Shown piece by piece: positions 8,896 through 16,703 of a DNA stretch of 64,000 nt. Source of the DNA: Agreia sp. Leaf283. Its GTDB lineage: Bacteria > Actinomycetota > Actinomycetes > Actinomycetales > Microbacteriaceae. Below the pieces are notes generated by a model. The model made no database searches. It was given only the letters and a program-made list of their open reading frames with translations, and was not told the DNA's origin. The DNA lies in assembly GCF_001422485.1 (NCBI RefSeq), contig NZ_LMNF01000002.1, positions 817,949 through 881,948 of the forward strand, given 5' to 3'. The translations under genes and the position numbers were made by a program. The stretch's first letter is position 1; every line of letters starts with the position of its first letter.

Positions 8896-9993
8896 ATGGA
8901 CATCTCCGTGAACCTCGCGGGTCGTCGAGTTCTCGTCGTCGGGCACGCGGGCGAGGCGCGCCACACGATCGCGCGCTGCCTCGCATCCGGCGCGCGCGTG
9001 TACCTCGCCGACGACGACGACGAGGGCCGCGACGACCGCGCCGCCGAGATCGTCGTGCGCGTCGTTCTGCCGCAGAATCGCCTCGAGTGGCGCACGCTCG
9101 TGTCATCGGTCGATCTCGTGATCTCGGTGGGTGTCGACTCGGCGACGACCGACGCACTCGAGCGGGCGTCGCGAGACGCCCGGGTCTGGCTCACCGCGGA
9201 ACCTCCGAGCCCCACGCTGCCCCTCGGTCGCGTCACCCTTGTCGGCGGTGGCCCCGGCGACGGTCAACTGCTGACCGTCGCCGCGCTCACGGCTCTGCGC
9301 GAGGCCGATGTCGTCTTCTTCGACCGGCTCGGACCGGTCGCGCGCCTGTCGGAGTGGGCACCGGGGGCTGAGCTCGTGAACGTGGGCAAGACGCCCGGGC
9401 ACCACGCGGTCAACCAGACCGAGATCGAGCAGAAGCTGGTCGAAGCCGCGCTCGCGGGCCGAACCGTGGTGCGGTTGAAGGGTGGCGATCCTTTCGTGTT
9501 CGGGCGTGGCGGCGAGGAGGTTCTGGCGTGCAGCCGGGCCGGCGTTCCTGTGACCGTGGTGTCCGGTGTGACCAGCGCCATCGCCGTTCCCGGGGCGGCA
9601 GGAATCCCGGTGACTCATAGGGAGATCTCCCGGCTCTTCACCGTGGTCTCGGGCCACACGCCTCTCGCAGAGAGCGAGCTCGTGCACCTCGCGGGCCTTG
9701 GCGGCACCATCGTCGTTCTCATGGGTGTCGGCACTCTGCCGCACCTCACCGCCGGCCTCGCACGGGCCGGCATGCGCGCGTCCATGCCCGTCGCGATCGT
9801 GGAGAAGGGATTCTCGACGAGCCAGCGCACCACCCGAGCGACCCTCGCCGACATCGCCGCACTCGCCTCGCGACTCGGCGTGCTCTCACCCGCCGTCGTC
9901 GTAATCGGCGAGGTCGTACGATTGAGCGAGCAACTCGATGTGACGACCGCGACGTTCCTTCAGGATGCTGCGGCCGAACTGACGACCGACTGA
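8896..9993 (+). CDS. cobA: Uroporphyrinogen-III C-methyltransferase with degenerate precorrin-2 dehydrogenase-like N-terminus
   Basis: 365 residues. From about residue 112 it is a standard SUMT domain (VTLVGGGPGDGQLLTVAA, then VVRLKGGDPFVFGRGGEE and GIPVTHR), which makes precorrin-2 with S-adenosylmethionine. The first 105 residues resemble the Rossmann part of CysG (RRVLVVGHAGEARHTIARCL) but its glycine motif is VGHAGEA, and the segment is acidic (ADDDDEGRDD). It may therefore have lost NAD-dependent precorrin-2 oxidation. If so, the oxidation to sirohydrochlorin needs another enzyme not in the window. The gene lies between nirB and the HemD-like gene in one operon. Confidence 0.92.
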   Translation: MDISVNLAGRRVLVVGHAGEARHTIARCLASGARVYLADDDDEGRDDRAAEIVVRVVLPQNRLEWRTLVSSVDLVISVGVDSATTDALERASRDARVWLTAEPPSPTLPLGRVTLVGGGPGDGQLLTVAALTALREADVVFFDRLGPVARLSEWAPGAELVNVGKTPGHHAVNQTEIEQKLVEAALAGRTVVRLKGGDPFVFGRGGEEVLACSRAGVPVTVVSGVTSAIAVPGAAGIPVTHREISRLFTVVSGHTPLAESELVHLAGLGGTIVVLMGVGTLPHLTAGLARAGMRASMPVAIVEKGFSTSQRTTRATLADIAALASRLGVLSPAVVVIGEVVRLSEQLDVTTATFLQDAAAELTTD

Positions 9994-10004
9994 CGGAGAC
10001 GCAC

Positions 10005-11138
10005 GTGACCGATGGAGACACGGATGCCCCCCTCATCGGATTCCGCGCGGACCAGCTGCGCGGCTTCCGTATCGGCGTGACGAGCGACCGGAGATCTGAA
10101 GACCTGATCGCAGCCTTCGAGCGCCGGGGGGCCGATGTCATGCATGCCCCCGCCATCCGGATCGCTGCCTCGGATGACGATGCACAACTGACGGCCGACA
10201 CCCTGGCGATCATCGCGGGCCGACCTGATGTGCTGCTCGCCACGACCTCCTACGGCGTGCGCCGGTGGTTCGAGGCCGCAGATGCTGCAGGCATCGGACA
10301 CGAACTCAGCGAGACCCTCGCTCAGTCCCGCATCCTGGTGCGAGGGCCGAAGGCGCGCGGCGCCGTCCGCGCAGCCGGCCTCGACGATTCCGGGATGAGC
10401 GACGAGGAGACGACGAAGTCGCTCGTCGACCATGTTCTGCGCGACGGCGCGTCGGGACGTGTCGTCGCCGTGCAGCTGCACGGGTTCACCGATGAGGGTC
10501 AGCTTCAACGGCTGCGCGACTCGGGCGCAACAGTTCTCACCGCCGCGCCCTATCGTTGGTCACTGCCGGCGGATTCGTCACGTGTGCTTCGCCTCGTCGA
10601 CGCCATCTGCGCCGGCTCGCTCGACGCCGTCACCTTCACGAGCGCTCCCGCCGTCGAAGCACTGTTCGCGGCGGCGGACGGAGCCGGTCGACTCGACGAG
10701 CTCCAGGCCGCGTTCACAGGCACGGTCGTGGCTGCCGCCGTCGGCCACGTCACAGCGGCGCCCCTCGTAGCCGCCGGTATCGATCCGATCGTCCCGCCCC
10801 GATATCGCATGGGAGCCCTCATCCGCCTGGTGTGCGAGTATCTGGAGGAGAACCGGATCATCAGGCTGGCGACGAAGCATGGCGACATCGAGCTGCGCGG
10901 TCGGCTCGTGCGCGTCGGCGAGTCCGAGGCGACGCTCGCCCCGCTCTCGCTCGCCCTCTTCCGGGCGCTCATGAATGCGCGGGGCGCGGTGCTCTCGAGA
11001 GCAGAGCTGATGGCTGCCCAGCCCGACATGCAGGACGATCACGCCACCGATGTGGCCATCAGTCGTCTGCGTCAGTCGCTGCCCGTGCCGGGAATCGTGT
11101 CGACTGTCATCAAGCGGGGATACCGCATCTCGGTGTGA
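10005..11138 (+). CDS. Uroporphyrinogen-III synthase fused to an OmpR-type winged-helix DNA-binding domain
   Basis: 377 residues from a GTG, 11 bases after cobA. Residues 20-265 are a HemD-type fold of two alternating domains (GFRIGVTSDRRSEDLIAAFERRGADV; DAVTFTSAPAVEALF; AAAVGHVTAAPLVAAGI). Residues 285-377 are a transcriptional-regulator C-terminal domain (LRGRLVRVGESEATLAPLSLALFRALM; DDHATDVAISRLRQSL; VIKRGYRISV). No receiver domain is present, so it is not a classical response regulator. The same architecture exists in mycobacteria as Rv0260c, next to nirBD and narK3. It could close the ring for siroheme synthesis, act as a regulator of this locus, or do both; the sequence does not decide. 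Confidence 0.88.
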   Translation: MTDGDTDAPLIGFRADQLRGFRIGVTSDRRSEDLIAAFERRGADVMHAPAIRIAASDDDAQLTADTLAIIAGRPDVLLATTSYGVRRWFEAADAAGIGHELSETLAQSRILVRGPKARGAVRAAGLDDSGMSDEETTKSLVDHVLRDGASGRVVAVQLHGFTDEGQLQRLRDSGATVLTAAPYRWSLPADSSRVLRLVDAICAGSLDAVTFTSAPAVEALFAAADGAGRLDELQAAFTGTVVAAAVGHVTAAPLVAAGIDPIVPPRYRMGALIRLVCEYLEENRIIRLATKHGDIELRGRLVRVGESEATLAPLSLALFRALMNARGAVLSRAELMAAQPDMQDDHATDVAISRLRQSLPVPGIVSTVIKRGYRISV

Positions 11139-11204
11139 GGCCCTCGAGTAGGCTTTAATAGAGCCTGCGCTCCAGAATCAGTGCGCGCCTGACGTCAGGA
11201 CATC

Positions 11205-12212
11205 ATGCACCCCACTCGGTCGACCGCGACCCGGCGGCTGCCGCGCGTCGGCATCCTGCTCTTCGACGACGTGAAGATGCTCGACTTCGTCGGGCCGGCC
11301 GAGGTGTTCTTCGAGGCCAACCAGCGCTCGGCGGGCTACGAGATCGTCACCATCTCCCGCACCGGGCAGCCCGTGACGACCTCGATGGGCATCCAGGTGG
11401 CGGTGCAGACGTCGGTGGCGGATGCGGGTCGTCTCGACACGCTCATCGTGCCGGGCACAGAGAAGGCGCTGACCGTGTTCGCCGATCCGCAGCTCCTCGA
11501 CGCGGTCGCCAAGCTGGCCTCCCGGTCGACCCGCATCGCCGGCATCTGCACGGGAGCCTTCGGCCTCGCCGCCGCGGGCCTCCTCGCCGGCAAGTCGGCG
11601 ACGACCCACTGGAAGTTCAGCTCGACCCTGGCGGAGCGCTTTCCCGACATAGACGTTCAGGCCGAAGCGATCTTCGTGCACGACGGCAACACCTTCACCT
11701 CCGCCGGCGTCGCTGCGGGCATCGACCTCGCACTCTCGTTGCTCGAGCTCGACTACGGTCCGGGGGTTGCCCGGTCGGTGGCCCAGCTTCTTCTCGTGCA
11801 CATGAAGCGCTCCGGCAACCAGTCGCAATTCTCCGCGGCGCTACAGGGCCCTCCCCCTCGCACTCCCCTCATCACCGTGATCACCGATCACATCAGCGAG
11901 GACCCGTCGAGGCCGTACACGGTCGGCAGCCTGGCATCCTTCGCGAACGTGAGTCCGCGGCACCTGACCCGGGTGATGCGCGATGAGCTGGGCATGTCGC
12001 CGATCGAGTACGTCACCTCCATGCGCCTCGACCTGGCCGTGTCGTATCTCGACTCCGGCGCATCGGTGGCCGATGCCGCCGCACACTCTGGCTACGCGAC
12101 GCCGGTGTCGCTACGACGCTCGTTCGTCGCCCGATTCACGATCACGCCCTCCGAGTACCAGCGTCGATTCCAGTCCACCCGACAGGGCTCTGAGCGCCTG
12201 CGCCGACCGTGA
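11205..12212 (+). CDS. GlxA-family transcriptional regulator (DJ-1/PfpI domain plus AraC HTH)
   Basis: 335 residues. Residues 10-190 form a DJ-1/PfpI-like class I glutamine amidotransferase fold (RVGILLFDDVKMLDFVGPAE; GICTGAFGLAAAGLL, with the Cys of the nucleophile elbow retained). Residues 225-330 are an AraC double helix-turn-helix (YTVGSLASFANVSPRHLTRVM; SVADAAAHSGYATPVSLRRSF). Members of this family sense small molecules through the N-domain; the ligand here is unknown. The 66 bases upstream hold a TAGGCT hexamer within a short inverted repeat (AGGCT-N7-AGCCT, 11151-11167). Its 3' end overlaps the convergent XRE gene by 102 bases. Confidence 0.9.
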   Translation: MHPTRSTATRRLPRVGILLFDDVKMLDFVGPAEVFFEANQRSAGYEIVTISRTGQPVTTSMGIQVAVQTSVADAGRLDTLIVPGTEKALTVFADPQLLDAVAKLASRSTRIAGICTGAFGLAAAGLLAGKSATTHWKFSSTLAERFPDIDVQAEAIFVHDGNTFTSAGVAAGIDLALSLLELDYGPGVARSVAQLLLVHMKRSGNQSQFSAALQGPPPRTPLITVITDHISEDPSRPYTVGSLASFANVSPRHLTRVMRDELGMSPIEYVTSMRLDLAVSYLDSGASVADAAAHSGYATPVSLRRSFVARFTITPSEYQRRFQSTRQGSERLRRP

Positions 12213-12998
12213 GCCGGGCTCGGCCATATAGGTCGTGAGAAACTGCCGGGGCGACCGGGGGATGCCGAGGGTCTGCCAGACGAGGTCGACCCGGCCGAAC
12301 GGCTCGATGGTCACAGGCCGCAGCCCTGTCGTAAGAGGGCTCACGTCGTGCTCGGCCCAGATGCGCCGGAACGACAGGTGCCGACTCGAGAGCCGGCCGA
12401 CGACATCCTGAAGCCGCGCGTCGTCGGGGTCGCCGTTGAATCGCAGGGCTCCGATGTATTCGCGGATCGTCTCCTCCCATTCGAGTTCGACGTCGGCGCC
12501 GTTCATCACGGTCGTCATCGTGAGGTGGTCGTACGCGGCCTCGAGAAGATTGGTTCCGGGCACGAGGATGCCGGGCGACACGAGACGCGCCAGGCGGTTC
12601 GCGGCCAGCACGTCGAGATTGGCGTCGGTCACATACGCCGGAGTCTGGGTCCATGCATCGAGCAGGCGTCGCACGCTGTCACTCACCACGGACGGCTCGC
12701 GCACGGCTCGCAGATACGGAAGCGGCCTCGCCACCCGGAACAGGTAGTTCGCGCCGTCGTCATCGAGCAGGAGAGCTTTGGCCAGCGAGCGCACGACCTG
12801 CTCCGACGGCCGCCTGTCGCGACCCTGCTCGATTCGCAGGTAGTACTCGGGGCTGATGTCGGCCCGTGCGGCGACCTCCTCCCGGCGCAGGCCGGGCACA
12901 CGGCGGGCCGCATCGAGCGGCAGACCCACATCTTCGGGCTTCAGGAGCTTGCGTCGCGCGCGAAGAAACTCCCCCAACGGACTCGCTGACGCGCCCAT
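12111..12998 (-). CDS. XRE-family regulator with MmyB-like ligand-binding domain
   Basis: 295 residues. The N-terminus is an HTH_XRE domain (residues 7-80: LGEFLRARRKLLKPEDVG; RREEVAARADISPEYYLRIE), followed by the MmyB-like PAS-type domain (residues 105-275: TPAYVTDANLDVLAANRLAR; TYMAEPGSRSAQALRAL). This family commonly binds fatty acids or similar ligands and represses neighbours. The last 19 or so residues (ESTLVLGGRDRESGDERAS) go beyond the normal end of the domain and are read antisense through the GlxA coding region, which suggests loss of the original stop codon. A purine-rich GGAAGAAGAGAC precedes the ATG. Confidence 0.88.
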   Translation of the reverse strand: MGASASPLGEFLRARRKLLKPEDVGLPLDAARRVPGLRREEVAARADISPEYYLRIEQGRDRRPSEQVVRSLAKALLLDDDGANYLFRVARPLPYLRAVREPSVVSDSVRRLLDAWTQTPAYVTDANLDVLAANRLARLVSPGILVPGTNLLEAAYDHLTMTTVMNGADVELEWEETIREYIGALRFNGDPDDARLQDVVGRLSSRHLSFRRIWAEHDVSPLTTGLRPVTIEPFGRVDLVWQTLGIPRSPRQFLTTYMAEPGSRSAQALRALSGGLESTLVLGGRDRESGDERAS

Positions 12999-13169
12999 GT
13001 CTCTTCTTCCTCACCTCGACGGAGCCGGAGGGCCCCACGAAAGATTCTCACCGACGCCGCGCATCCGGAGTGAGAGCGCGTTCAGCCCTGCATGGTGCAG
13101 AAACGGACATGATTGCGGCGACGTGTGGGTGGTAATGGCACGGCCATGTGGCGGCCCGATCGTCGCTTC

Positions 13170-13175
13170 TAGGCT
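13170..13175 (+). promoter_or_regulatory. -10 hexamer of the PucR-type gene, leaderless
   Basis: TAGGCT ends 7 bases before the ATG at 13183 and no Shine-Dalgarno sequence is present. The spacing matches the leaderless arrangement of three other regulator or redox genes in this window and supports the chosen start. Confidence 0.5.
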
Positions 13176-13182
13176 CGCGACC

Positions 13183-13953
13183 ATGACTCTCTACCAGCTG
13201 ACAGATGAGCGCGTCACGTCCTCCTCGGCGATGGCCCACCACAGGCTCGATCCCGGTTTCCCCTCGTCGGTCTGGGCCGTCGTCATCGAGCCCCAGGCGG
13301 GTGCGCTCAGGGCGAGGGCCCTTGCGGGCCGGATCGCGACCTCGGCCGGTCTCGGCACGGCGTTCGTGGGCGAGCAGTCGGGATGCCTGTTCTTCGTCAC
13401 ACGCGCGCGGCCCGGAGACACAGACGGGGAGCTCGCCGAGCGGATCCGTTCGATGGCCGGCCGGTTCGAGCTGCGCATCGTCGCGATCGGCGCCGCGCTC
13501 GTCGAGAACACCGACTACGACCTCGCACCCGCGGCGGAGCGCGCCGAACGGGCCGCAGGCATCCTGACGGCCCTGCCCGAGCTCGCCGAGGTCGGCTGGT
13601 ACGGCGACCTCGGGCCCTGGATCATGCTGAGTCGCATCGCGCCGGGCTCCGTTCGTGTTCGTGACATCTCGCCGGCCGCCGAGGTGCTCCTCGATCCGAC
13701 GAACGCCATTTACCGCGAGACCGTCGAGGTCTATCTCGACGTGGCCGGCCGCATCGGCGACGCCTGCGCCCGGCTGCACATCCACCGCACCACGCTCTAC
13801 TACCGGCTCGACAAGGCACCGGATGCGGTGCGCGACGCTCTACACGACGGATCGGCCCGCAGCAGCCTGCACATGGCTTTGAAGCTGGACCGGCTCTGGA
13901 GCTCCCACCGGAACTCGCCCTCACTCCTCCAGCAGGGCCAGCAGCTGTCTTAG
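13183..13953 (+). CDS. PucR-type transcriptional regulator (C-terminal HTH_30)
   Basis: 256 residues starting MTLYQLTDERVTSSSAMAHH. The body (residues 20-170) is a GGDEF-like, PucR/CdaR-type sensor region (ALAGRIATSAGLGTAFVGEQ; GILTALPELAEVGWYGDLG). The end is the PucR helix-turn-helix (YLDVAGRIGDACARLHIHRT then TLYYRLDKA). It lacks the N-terminal ligand domain of full-length PucR proteins, which are about 500 residues. The frame is open further upstream, but the ATG at 13183 is placed directly after a TAGGCT promoter hexamer. Its last 33 bases overlap the convergent MmyB-like gene. Confidence 0.82.
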   Translation: MTLYQLTDERVTSSSAMAHHRLDPGFPSSVWAVVIEPQAGALRARALAGRIATSAGLGTAFVGEQSGCLFFVTRARPGDTDGELAERIRSMAGRFELRIVAIGAALVENTDYDLAPAAERAERAAGILTALPELAEVGWYGDLGPWIMLSRIAPGSVRVRDISPAAEVLLDPTNAIYRETVEVYLDVAGRIGDACARLHIHRTTLYYRLDKAPDAVRDALHDGSARSSLHMALKLDRLWSSHRNSPSLLQQGQQLS

Positions 13954-14436
13954 AGCCTCCCGTGACCCGTCGTCGACGGGGTGCCACACGAAGAGCACAT
14001 CGCGATCATCACCCGGCACCGTCAGCAGCTGGTACGCGAGCACGATCGGCCCCACCGGGGTCTCGTCGAAGGGGACGACGCCTCGGGTCTTCGCTGTTCG
14101 GGCGTCGTCGGCCCACGCGATCGAGAAGTCCCGGCTGTGCGCCGAGAGCTCCCCCACGATCGTGTGGAAGGAGGGGTCCGCCTCGTGCTCGTCGAGGGAC
14201 TCCCTCAGAAGGGCCGCCACCTGGCTGGAGGCCTCGGGCCACATCGCATGGTTTCGGTCGACATCCGGTTCGAGATAGGCGAACCGCGCCAGATTCGTGC
14301 CCTCCACGAATGCAGGACTCACCGCGCTGGCCGCGGTATTCGACGCCACGACCGTGAAGTGCCGGTCGCAGAGGAACGCTGGTACGGCCCGCCAGGAGGC
14401 CAGAAGCTCTCGCATCTCGTCGCGCATGTCGCTCAC
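13921..14436 (-). CDS. MmyB-like ligand-binding domain protein lacking its HTH
   Basis: 171 residues from a GTG preceded by GGAGGG with 5-base spacing. The whole protein is the MmyB-type PAS-like domain (LLASWRAVPAFLCDRHFTVV; ASNTAASAVSPAFVEGTNLA; FVWHPVDDGSREALRQLL). In the family an XRE domain of about 80 residues comes first; here the frame upstream of the GTG encodes nothing resembling one. It could be a truncated regulator left by deletion, or a stand-alone ligand sensor. It overlaps the PucR-type gene by 33 bases at the 3' end. Confidence 0.75.
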   Translation of the reverse strand: MSDMRDEMRELLASWRAVPAFLCDRHFTVVASNTAASAVSPAFVEGTNLARFAYLEPDVDRNHAMWPEASSQVAALLRESLDEHEADPSFHTIVGELSAHSRDFSIAWADDARTAKTRGVVPFDETPVGPIVLAYQLLTVPGDDRDVLFVWHPVDDGSREALRQLLALLEE

Positions 14437-14536
14437 GGTAGCCCTCCGCTTCGCTGCCCGATACCGCGTTCGAGGATTTCGGACAATGGTCGGAATTGCC
14501 GACGTGGCCCGGCCGCTCGGATGGTTGACTGGGTCG

Positions 14537-15418
14537 ATGGATGCCACGACACCCGACCGCGCGGGGTACACGCAAGACTTCCTCGCTCTTCCGGTCGCCC
14601 TGCCCGCACCGGCCGTGGGTTCGCCCGTTCGTGAGCTCGCGTACACGCACTTCACGGTGCTGCTCGATCCCGTCAGGCGGCTCGCGCAGTCGACCGGAGT
14701 GAACATCGACGGCGAGCTGCTGCTCGACCTCGACCGCGGGGACGACTGGCACCTCGACGACCGGATCCCCGAGAACGAACAGACCGGACCGGATGTCTAT
14801 GCGGGCAACGACCTCGATCGCGGACACCTGGTGCGCCGCCGCGATCCGGTCTGGGGCGACCGCGCGACGGCCGCCCGGGCGAATGTCGATACGTTCGCGT
14901 ACACGAATGCCGCTCCGCAGGCCGGCGAGTTCAACCAGTCCAAAGAGCTGTGGCTCGGTCTCGAAGACCACGTGCTCGCCTACGCGCAGGCCAACCGCAA
15001 CCGGATCAGCGTCTTCACCGCGCCCGTTCTGGCACTGAACGATCCGCTCTACCGGGGTGTGGGCATCCCCCAGGCCTTCTGGAAGGTCGTCGCCTGGACG
15101 ACCGACGCATCCGGCGCCGACGCCCTGCGAGCCGCGGCCTTCGTGCTCGACCAGTCGCCCCAGCTCTCGGACATCGACCTCAACGACGCCAGCGCGCAGG
15201 CCCTCATCGACGGCAGTCCTCCCCCGCTCGGCCCGTACTTCAGCTATCAGGTTCCGGTCGACGACGTGGCGAGCCTCACCGGGCTCGATTTCGGCGAGCT
15301 CATCGACGCCGACGTCATGGCGCCCGTTCTCGCCGGTCGCGCCGACGGTTCGCCTCGAACCGGATGGGTGCGGCTGCGCACCGAAGAAGACATCACCGTC
15401 GAGAAGGCCCCGGCCTAG
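14537..15418 (+). CDS. DNA/RNA non-specific endonuclease
   Basis: 293 residues. The His-Me finger nuclease core is recognisable: LAYTHFTVLLDPVRRLAQST, the metal/catalytic motif DLDRGHLVRRRDPVWG near residue 95, then FAYTNAAPQAGEFNQ and FTAPVLALNDPLYRG. The conserved His of DRGH is the general base in this family (NucA/Serratia nuclease type). No signal peptide or membrane segment is visible, so it is predicted to be cytoplasmic or exported by another route. No immunity gene was recognised nearby. The ATG at 14537 is chosen because it gives the family N-terminus; no strong ribosome site is seen. The DUF2071 gene starts 3 bases after its stop. Confidence 0.88.
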   Translation: MDATTPDRAGYTQDFLALPVALPAPAVGSPVRELAYTHFTVLLDPVRRLAQSTGVNIDGELLLDLDRGDDWHLDDRIPENEQTGPDVYAGNDLDRGHLVRRRDPVWGDRATAARANVDTFAYTNAAPQAGEFNQSKELWLGLEDHVLAYAQANRNRISVFTAPVLALNDPLYRGVGIPQAFWKVVAWTTDASGADALRAAAFVLDQSPQLSDIDLNDASAQALIDGSPPPLGPYFSYQVPVDDVASLTGLDFGELIDADVMAPVLAGRADGSPRTGWVRLRTEEDITVEKAPA

Positions 15419-15420
15419 AG

Positions 15421-16176
15421 GTGGAGCTCACTCGAACGGCTCCCCCGCTGTCAGGCGGTGTCGTCGCCGCCCAGGAGTGGCGCCAGGTGGCGTTCGTCCA
15501 CTGGCGGGTGGCGCCCGAGATCGTGGCACCCCTGCTTCCGCCGGGCGTCGTTCCGGACGTGTTCGACGGGTCGACCTGGGTGGGGCTCATCGCGTTCCGG
15601 CTCGGCGACGCGCGCGTCGGCCCCTTTCCGCCGACGTCGCGGTGGGGGTCGTTCACCGAGGTCAACGTGCGACTGTACGGTGTGGACGGCGCCGGCCGTC
15701 GAGGTGTCGTGTTCCGGTCGCTCGAGGCATCCAGCCTGCCCGCCGTCGTCGCCGCCCGCGCCCTCTTCGGGCTTCCGTACGTCTGGTCGAGCACCGACCA
15801 GCGGCAGACGTCAGACGGGTGGCAGTACGCGTCGAGACGCAGGGGGCTGCTCCCTTCCTCGCCCGAGCCCCGCTTCCGACTCGACGTCTCCGTCGACTAC
15901 TCGCGCCGCGTCGACGACGAGCTCTCGCTGTTCCTGACCGCTCGCTGGGGGCTCTTCCAGGGCCGGCTCGGCCACACGCAGTGGCTGCCGAACGAGCACG
16001 AGCCGTGGGTCCTGCATCCGGCGCGTGTCACCACGCTGCACGACGAGCTCTGCGCGGCCGCCGGGCTGCCCGGCATCGTCGACGGGCCGCCCGACTCGGT
16101 GCTCTTCAGCCCGGGGGTCGACGCGAAATTCGGCCTGGCAGGTGCGCACGCTCGCCATCGTGGTCGAAGATCGTGA
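15421..16176 (+). CDS. DUF2071 (YqjF-like) family protein
   Basis: 251 residues from a GTG two bases after the nuclease stop. The protein matches the DUF2071/acetoacetate decarboxylase-like fold: FVHWRVAPEIVAPLLPPGVV, WVGLIAFRLGD, GSFTEVNVRLYGVD and RGVVFRSLEASSLPAVVAAR. Function is unknown for the family. It is probably co-transcribed with the nuclease. The last 71 bases overlap the convergent XRE-cupin gene; the C-terminal residues AHARHRGRRS are basic and lie entirely in the overlap, so the natural end may have been shifted. Confidence 0.85.
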   Translation: MELTRTAPPLSGGVVAAQEWRQVAFVHWRVAPEIVAPLLPPGVVPDVFDGSTWVGLIAFRLGDARVGPFPPTSRWGSFTEVNVRLYGVDGAGRRGVVFRSLEASSLPAVVAARALFGLPYVWSSTDQRQTSDGWQYASRRRGLLPSSPEPRFRLDVSVDYSRRVDDELSLFLTARWGLFQGRLGHTQWLPNEHEPWVLHPARVTTLHDELCAAAGLPGIVDGPPDSVLFSPGVDAKFGLAGAHARHRGRRS

Positions 16177-16690
16177 GCAGCTCGACCGGGCCGTCGTTGG
16201 CATCGAGGGCGTGCGGGGTCATGGTCGAGAACTCGGCGGCCTGGCCTTCACGCACCTGGATCGTGCGCTCGCCGAGCCTCAGCGTGAGCACGCCGCTCAG
16301 CACGGTGAACCACTCGTAGCCGGGGTGCACCTGCGGTTCGACCTTGGCGCGCTCGGGAGTGATGCGCATCTTGGCGATCATCACGCCGCGTCGATCGCGC
16401 TCGCGCGAGAGCAGCCAGATGGTCGATCCCGCACTCGTCTCGGGTTCGGGCCGGATCACCACGTCGTCGTCGCCCTCCGGCTCGACGAGCTGATCGAGCG
16501 TCGTGCCGAGAGCCTGCGCGATCGGCACCAACTGGTCGAGGGCGATGCGCCGGTGGCCCGTCTCGATGCGGCTCAGGGTCGACGGCGAGAGAAAGCATCG
16601 GCTCGAGAGGGTGTCGAGGGTCCAGCCCAACGACAGTCGCAGGCTCCGGATGCGCTGGCGCACCACATCGTCGATCATCTCTTGCGTCAT
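16106..16690 (-). CDS. XRE-cupin transcriptional regulator
   Basis: 194 residues. An XRE helix-turn-helix (residues 8-65: RQRIRSLRLSLGWTLDTLSS; LSPSTLSRIETGHRRIALDQ) is followed by a cupin domain (residues 105-180: VHPGYEWFTVLSGVLTLRLG; EGQAAEFSTMTPHALDA). Proteins of this build usually regulate adjacent efflux or metabolic genes in response to a small ligand. The ATG sits in the 3-base centre of a perfect 9-bp inverted repeat and 7 bases after a -10-like TAGACT, so a leaderless, self-repressed transcript is likely. It follows the DUF1275 gene with 10 bases between them. Confidence 0.88.
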   Translation of the reverse strand: MTQEMIDDVVRQRIRSLRLSLGWTLDTLSSRCFLSPSTLSRIETGHRRIALDQLVPIAQALGTTLDQLVEPEGDDDVVIRPEPETSAGSTIWLLSRERDRRGVMIAKMRITPERAKVEPQVHPGYEWFTVLSGVLTLRLGERTIQVREGQAAEFSTMTPHALDANDGPVELLTIFDHDGERAHLPGRISRRPPG

Positions 16691-16699
16691 ACGCAAGAG
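16679..16699. promoter_or_regulatory. Perfect 9-bp inverted repeat centred on the XRE-cupin start codon (putative operator)
   Basis: CTCTTGCGT, three bases, then ACGCAAGAG; the three central bases are the start codon of the XRE-cupin gene on the minus strand. The arms are exactly complementary. Binding here would cover the start of transcription predicted from the adjacent TAGACT. As RNA the same bases could put the AUG in a hairpin loop. Confidence 0.7.
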
Positions 16700-16703
16700 T
16701 CTA
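16698..16703 (-). promoter_or_regulatory. -10 hexamer of the XRE-cupin gene, overlapping the DUF1275 stop codon
   Basis: TAGACT on the minus strand; its first three bases are also the TAG stop codon of the DUF1275 gene. It ends 7 bases before the ATG at 16690. The regulator can thus be made both from the upstream promoter and from this internal one. Confidence 0.45.

Noticed and set aside
7292-9157. 621-codon open frame on the minus strand across nirB
   Set aside because: High-GC antisense shadow of NirB; the protein is low-complexity (Arg, Leu, Asp, Val) and has no motif.
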